The position numbers were made by a program, and so were the translations under genes. Below, one piece after another: positions 4,516-5,542 of a stretch of DNA of 5,542 nucleotides. The number at the start of each line of letters is the position of its first letter. The first letter of the stretch is position 1. Source of the stretch: an uncultured Collinsella sp. (lineage in GTDB: Bacteria; Actinomycetota; Coriobacteriia; Coriobacteriales; Coriobacteriaceae); NCBI GenBank assembly GCA_900762355.1, contig CAAFGE010000049.1, positions 1 through 5,542 of the forward strand. Reading direction: 5' to 3'. The notes under the pieces are model-generated. The model worked only from the letters and a program-made list of their open reading frames with translations, had not been told where the DNA came from and did not search any database.

Positions 4516-5382
4516 ATGAGCTGGGCACTTATCTCAGATTCAAGCTGCAACCTCCGCGATTGGCAACCGACCGCACCCCATACCACCTTTGCATTTGCGC
4601 CCCTCAAAATTCGAGTGGGGGAGCGTGAATTCGTCGATGACCTTTCGCTCGATGTTCATGAGCTCAACTGCGCTGTTCAGGCGGAGACGAACGCTTCTTC
4701 AAGCGCTTGTCCCAGCGTAGGGGAGTGGGCCGAGCTCTTCAAATTGGCAGACAAGACCATCTGCATGCCAATCTCTGAGGGCGTGTCGGGCAGCTACAAC
4801 GCGGCAGCCACGGCTCGCGATATGGTTCTTGCCGAGGAACCGGACCGACAGATTCATCTAGTCAATTCACGCGCAGCTGGCGGTAAAATGGACCTCATTT
4901 TCCTGCTGTTCGACCGCTATCTTGCAAGCAATCCGAATGTCTCATTCGAGGATGCTTGCGCATACTTCGATAGCCTTGAACAGAACAGCAAAATCCTCTT
5001 CAGTTTGTGCAATTACGAAAACCTCGCCAAAGCCGGACGTATCCCTAAGGCAGCCGGCGTCATTGCCAACAAGCTCAATATCCGCATTTTGGGCACGGCG
5101 AGTGAGGCAGGTAAAATCGAACTCGTCGGACACACTCGTGGCGAAAAGAAGATGCTCAACAAGATCATCGACACCATGGAAGCCGAGGGTTTTACGGGCG
5201 GCGAGGTCGTTATCGATCACGTTGAGAACGAAGCTGGAGCCCAGGCGCTTGCTGACCGCATAGTCGAGCATTGGCCCGGTTCCAAGACCATCATCATGCC
5301 CTGCAACGGCCTGGATTCCTATTACGCCGAGATGCACGGCCTGATCATCGGCTACGGCATGGGCGTAGCTTCGGGCAAATAA
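4516..5382 (+). CDS. DegV-family fatty-acid-binding protein (FakB-like, divergent C-terminus)
   Basis: This 288-residue cytosolic protein belongs to the DegV family, whose studied FakB members hold a fatty acid while the kinase FakA phosphorylates it. Family marks seen are ISDSSCNL (6-13), the S/T-rich SSACPSVGE (62-70), ISEGVSGSYNAA (86-97) for the usual SGTYN motif, VNSRAAGG (116-123) and NLAKAGRIPK (169-178) for the usual GGRI motif. Length is usual for the family. Two positions look off: SSACPS replaces TSxPS, and the C-terminal GTHxGPG stretch is replaced by GYGMGVA (279-285), removing the conserved histidine. AAAGGA lies 6 nt before the ATG. It has its own promoter and terminator, so it is monocistronic. 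No FakA gene is in the window, so lipid binding is a family inference. Confidence 0.9.
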   Translation: MSWALISDSSCNLRDWQPTAPHTTFAFAPLKIRVGEREFVDDLSLDVHELNCAVQAETNASSSACPSVGEWAELFKLADKTICMPISEGVSGSYNAAATARDMVLAEEPDRQIHLVNSRAAGGKMDLIFLLFDRYLASNPNVSFEDACAYFDSLEQNSKILFSLCNYENLAKAGRIPKAAGVIANKLNIRILGTASEAGKIELVGHTRGEKKMLNKIIDTMEAEGFTGGEVVIDHVENEAGAQALADRIVEHWPGSKTIIMPCNGLDSYYAEMHGLIIGYGMGVASGK

Positions 5383-5410
5383 AGTCCAACCAAGCAAAAA
5401 TAGGCTTATA

Positions 5411-5426
5411 GGACAAAATGTGTGTC
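5411..5426. repeat. 16-nt repeat, copy 1 (GGACAAAATGTGTGTC)
   Basis: It matches the copy at 5501-5516 at 15 of 16 positions, the only difference being A5416 versus G5506. It sits directly before the degV terminator and contains a GACA/TGTC inverted pair around a 7-nt core. Confidence 0.6.
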
Positions 5427-5432
5427 TACTTT

Positions 5433-5464
5433 AGGGGCATCGGCGCAGGTCGATGCCCCTTTTT
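5433..5464 (+). terminator. Intrinsic terminator after degV
   Basis: AGGGGCATCG (5433-5442) pairs perfectly with CGATGCCCCT (5451-5460) over 10 bp with an 8-nt loop, and a T run extends to 5464. It lies about 50 nt after the degV stop. The minus strand has only TAAAGT after the stem, so it acts mainly in the plus direction. Confidence 0.9.
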
Positions 5465-5499
5465 CAGCCGTTTAAATTCCGTGCCCGCTTTTAACCGCT

Positions 5500-5518
5500 C
5501 GGACAGAATGTGTGTCCG
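5500..5518. repeat. 16-nt repeat, copy 2, with a 6-bp inverted repeat
   Basis: GGACAGAATGTGTGTC begins exactly 90 nt after copy 1. Here the flanks complete a dyad, CGGACA (5500-5505) and TGTCCG (5513-5518), around a 7-nt core. It lies past the degV terminator in DNA with no recognised gene. It could be a regulator site or an end of a small mobile element; neither is proven. Confidence 0.55.
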
Positions 5519-5542
5519 GTTGCCTATCGTTCCCGCAGGTAG

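Noticed and set aside
5426..5542. Minus-strand frame open from the window edge to a TAG (38 codons)
   Set aside because: It reads through the repeat copy, the terminator stem and its T run, and shows no recognisable motif. A chance open frame is more likely than a gene end.

Overview
The window looks like chromosomal DNA from a high-GC Gram-positive bacterium, most likely a Coriobacteriia gut actinobacterium such as Collinsella or a relative. The reasons are the moderately high GC content, an actinobacterial-type phosphatidyltransferase/FHA/MerR gene order, a PcsB-like secreted NlpC/P60 hydrolase, and a lone DegV protein with its own promoter. The genus is an inference from gene content and style; no search was run.

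Layout. Positions 1-144 (minus strand) hold the first 48 codons of an ABC transporter ATPase, cut off by the window edge just after its Walker A motif. A 388-nt divergent non-coding region follows (145-532). It carries three inverted repeats: a GC-rich hairpin in the ABC leader, a long imperfect repeat with TGTACAC ends, and a 13-bp perfect repeat that runs into the -35 of a sigma70-like promoter. That promoter reads into five co-directional genes: a CDP-alcohol phosphatidyltransferase (pgsA-like, GTG start at 533), a small FHA protein, a MerR-family regulator, adenine phosphoribosyltransferase (apt), and a secreted coiled-coil NlpC/P60 peptidoglycan hydrolase. Gaps between these genes are only 66, 3, 40 and 32 nt. 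A hairpin with a T-rich tail (4375-4413) closes the group. A second promoter region with a perfect 14-bp palindrome (4426-4460) drives a single degV-family gene, which ends at a strong intrinsic terminator (5433-5464). The last 80 nt have no recognisable gene but carry the second copy of a 16-nt repeat.

Function. The group mixes membrane phospholipid synthesis, a phosphopeptide-binding FHA switch with its adjacent MerR regulator, purine salvage and cell-wall remodelling. The FHA protein has an N-terminal DATCVFR segment resembling the ETTSVFR phospho-switch of mycobacterial GarA and corynebacterial OdhI. From memory, the order pgsA-like / FHA / MerR echoes Rv1822 (pgsA2), Rv1827 (garA) and Rv1828 in Mycobacterium tuberculosis. 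This is the most interesting protein-level signal. The most interesting DNA-level signals are the palindromes that touch both main promoters and the repeated 16-mer flanking the last terminator. I do not see an obviously new multi-gene system, CRISPR array, RNA gene or complete mobile element.
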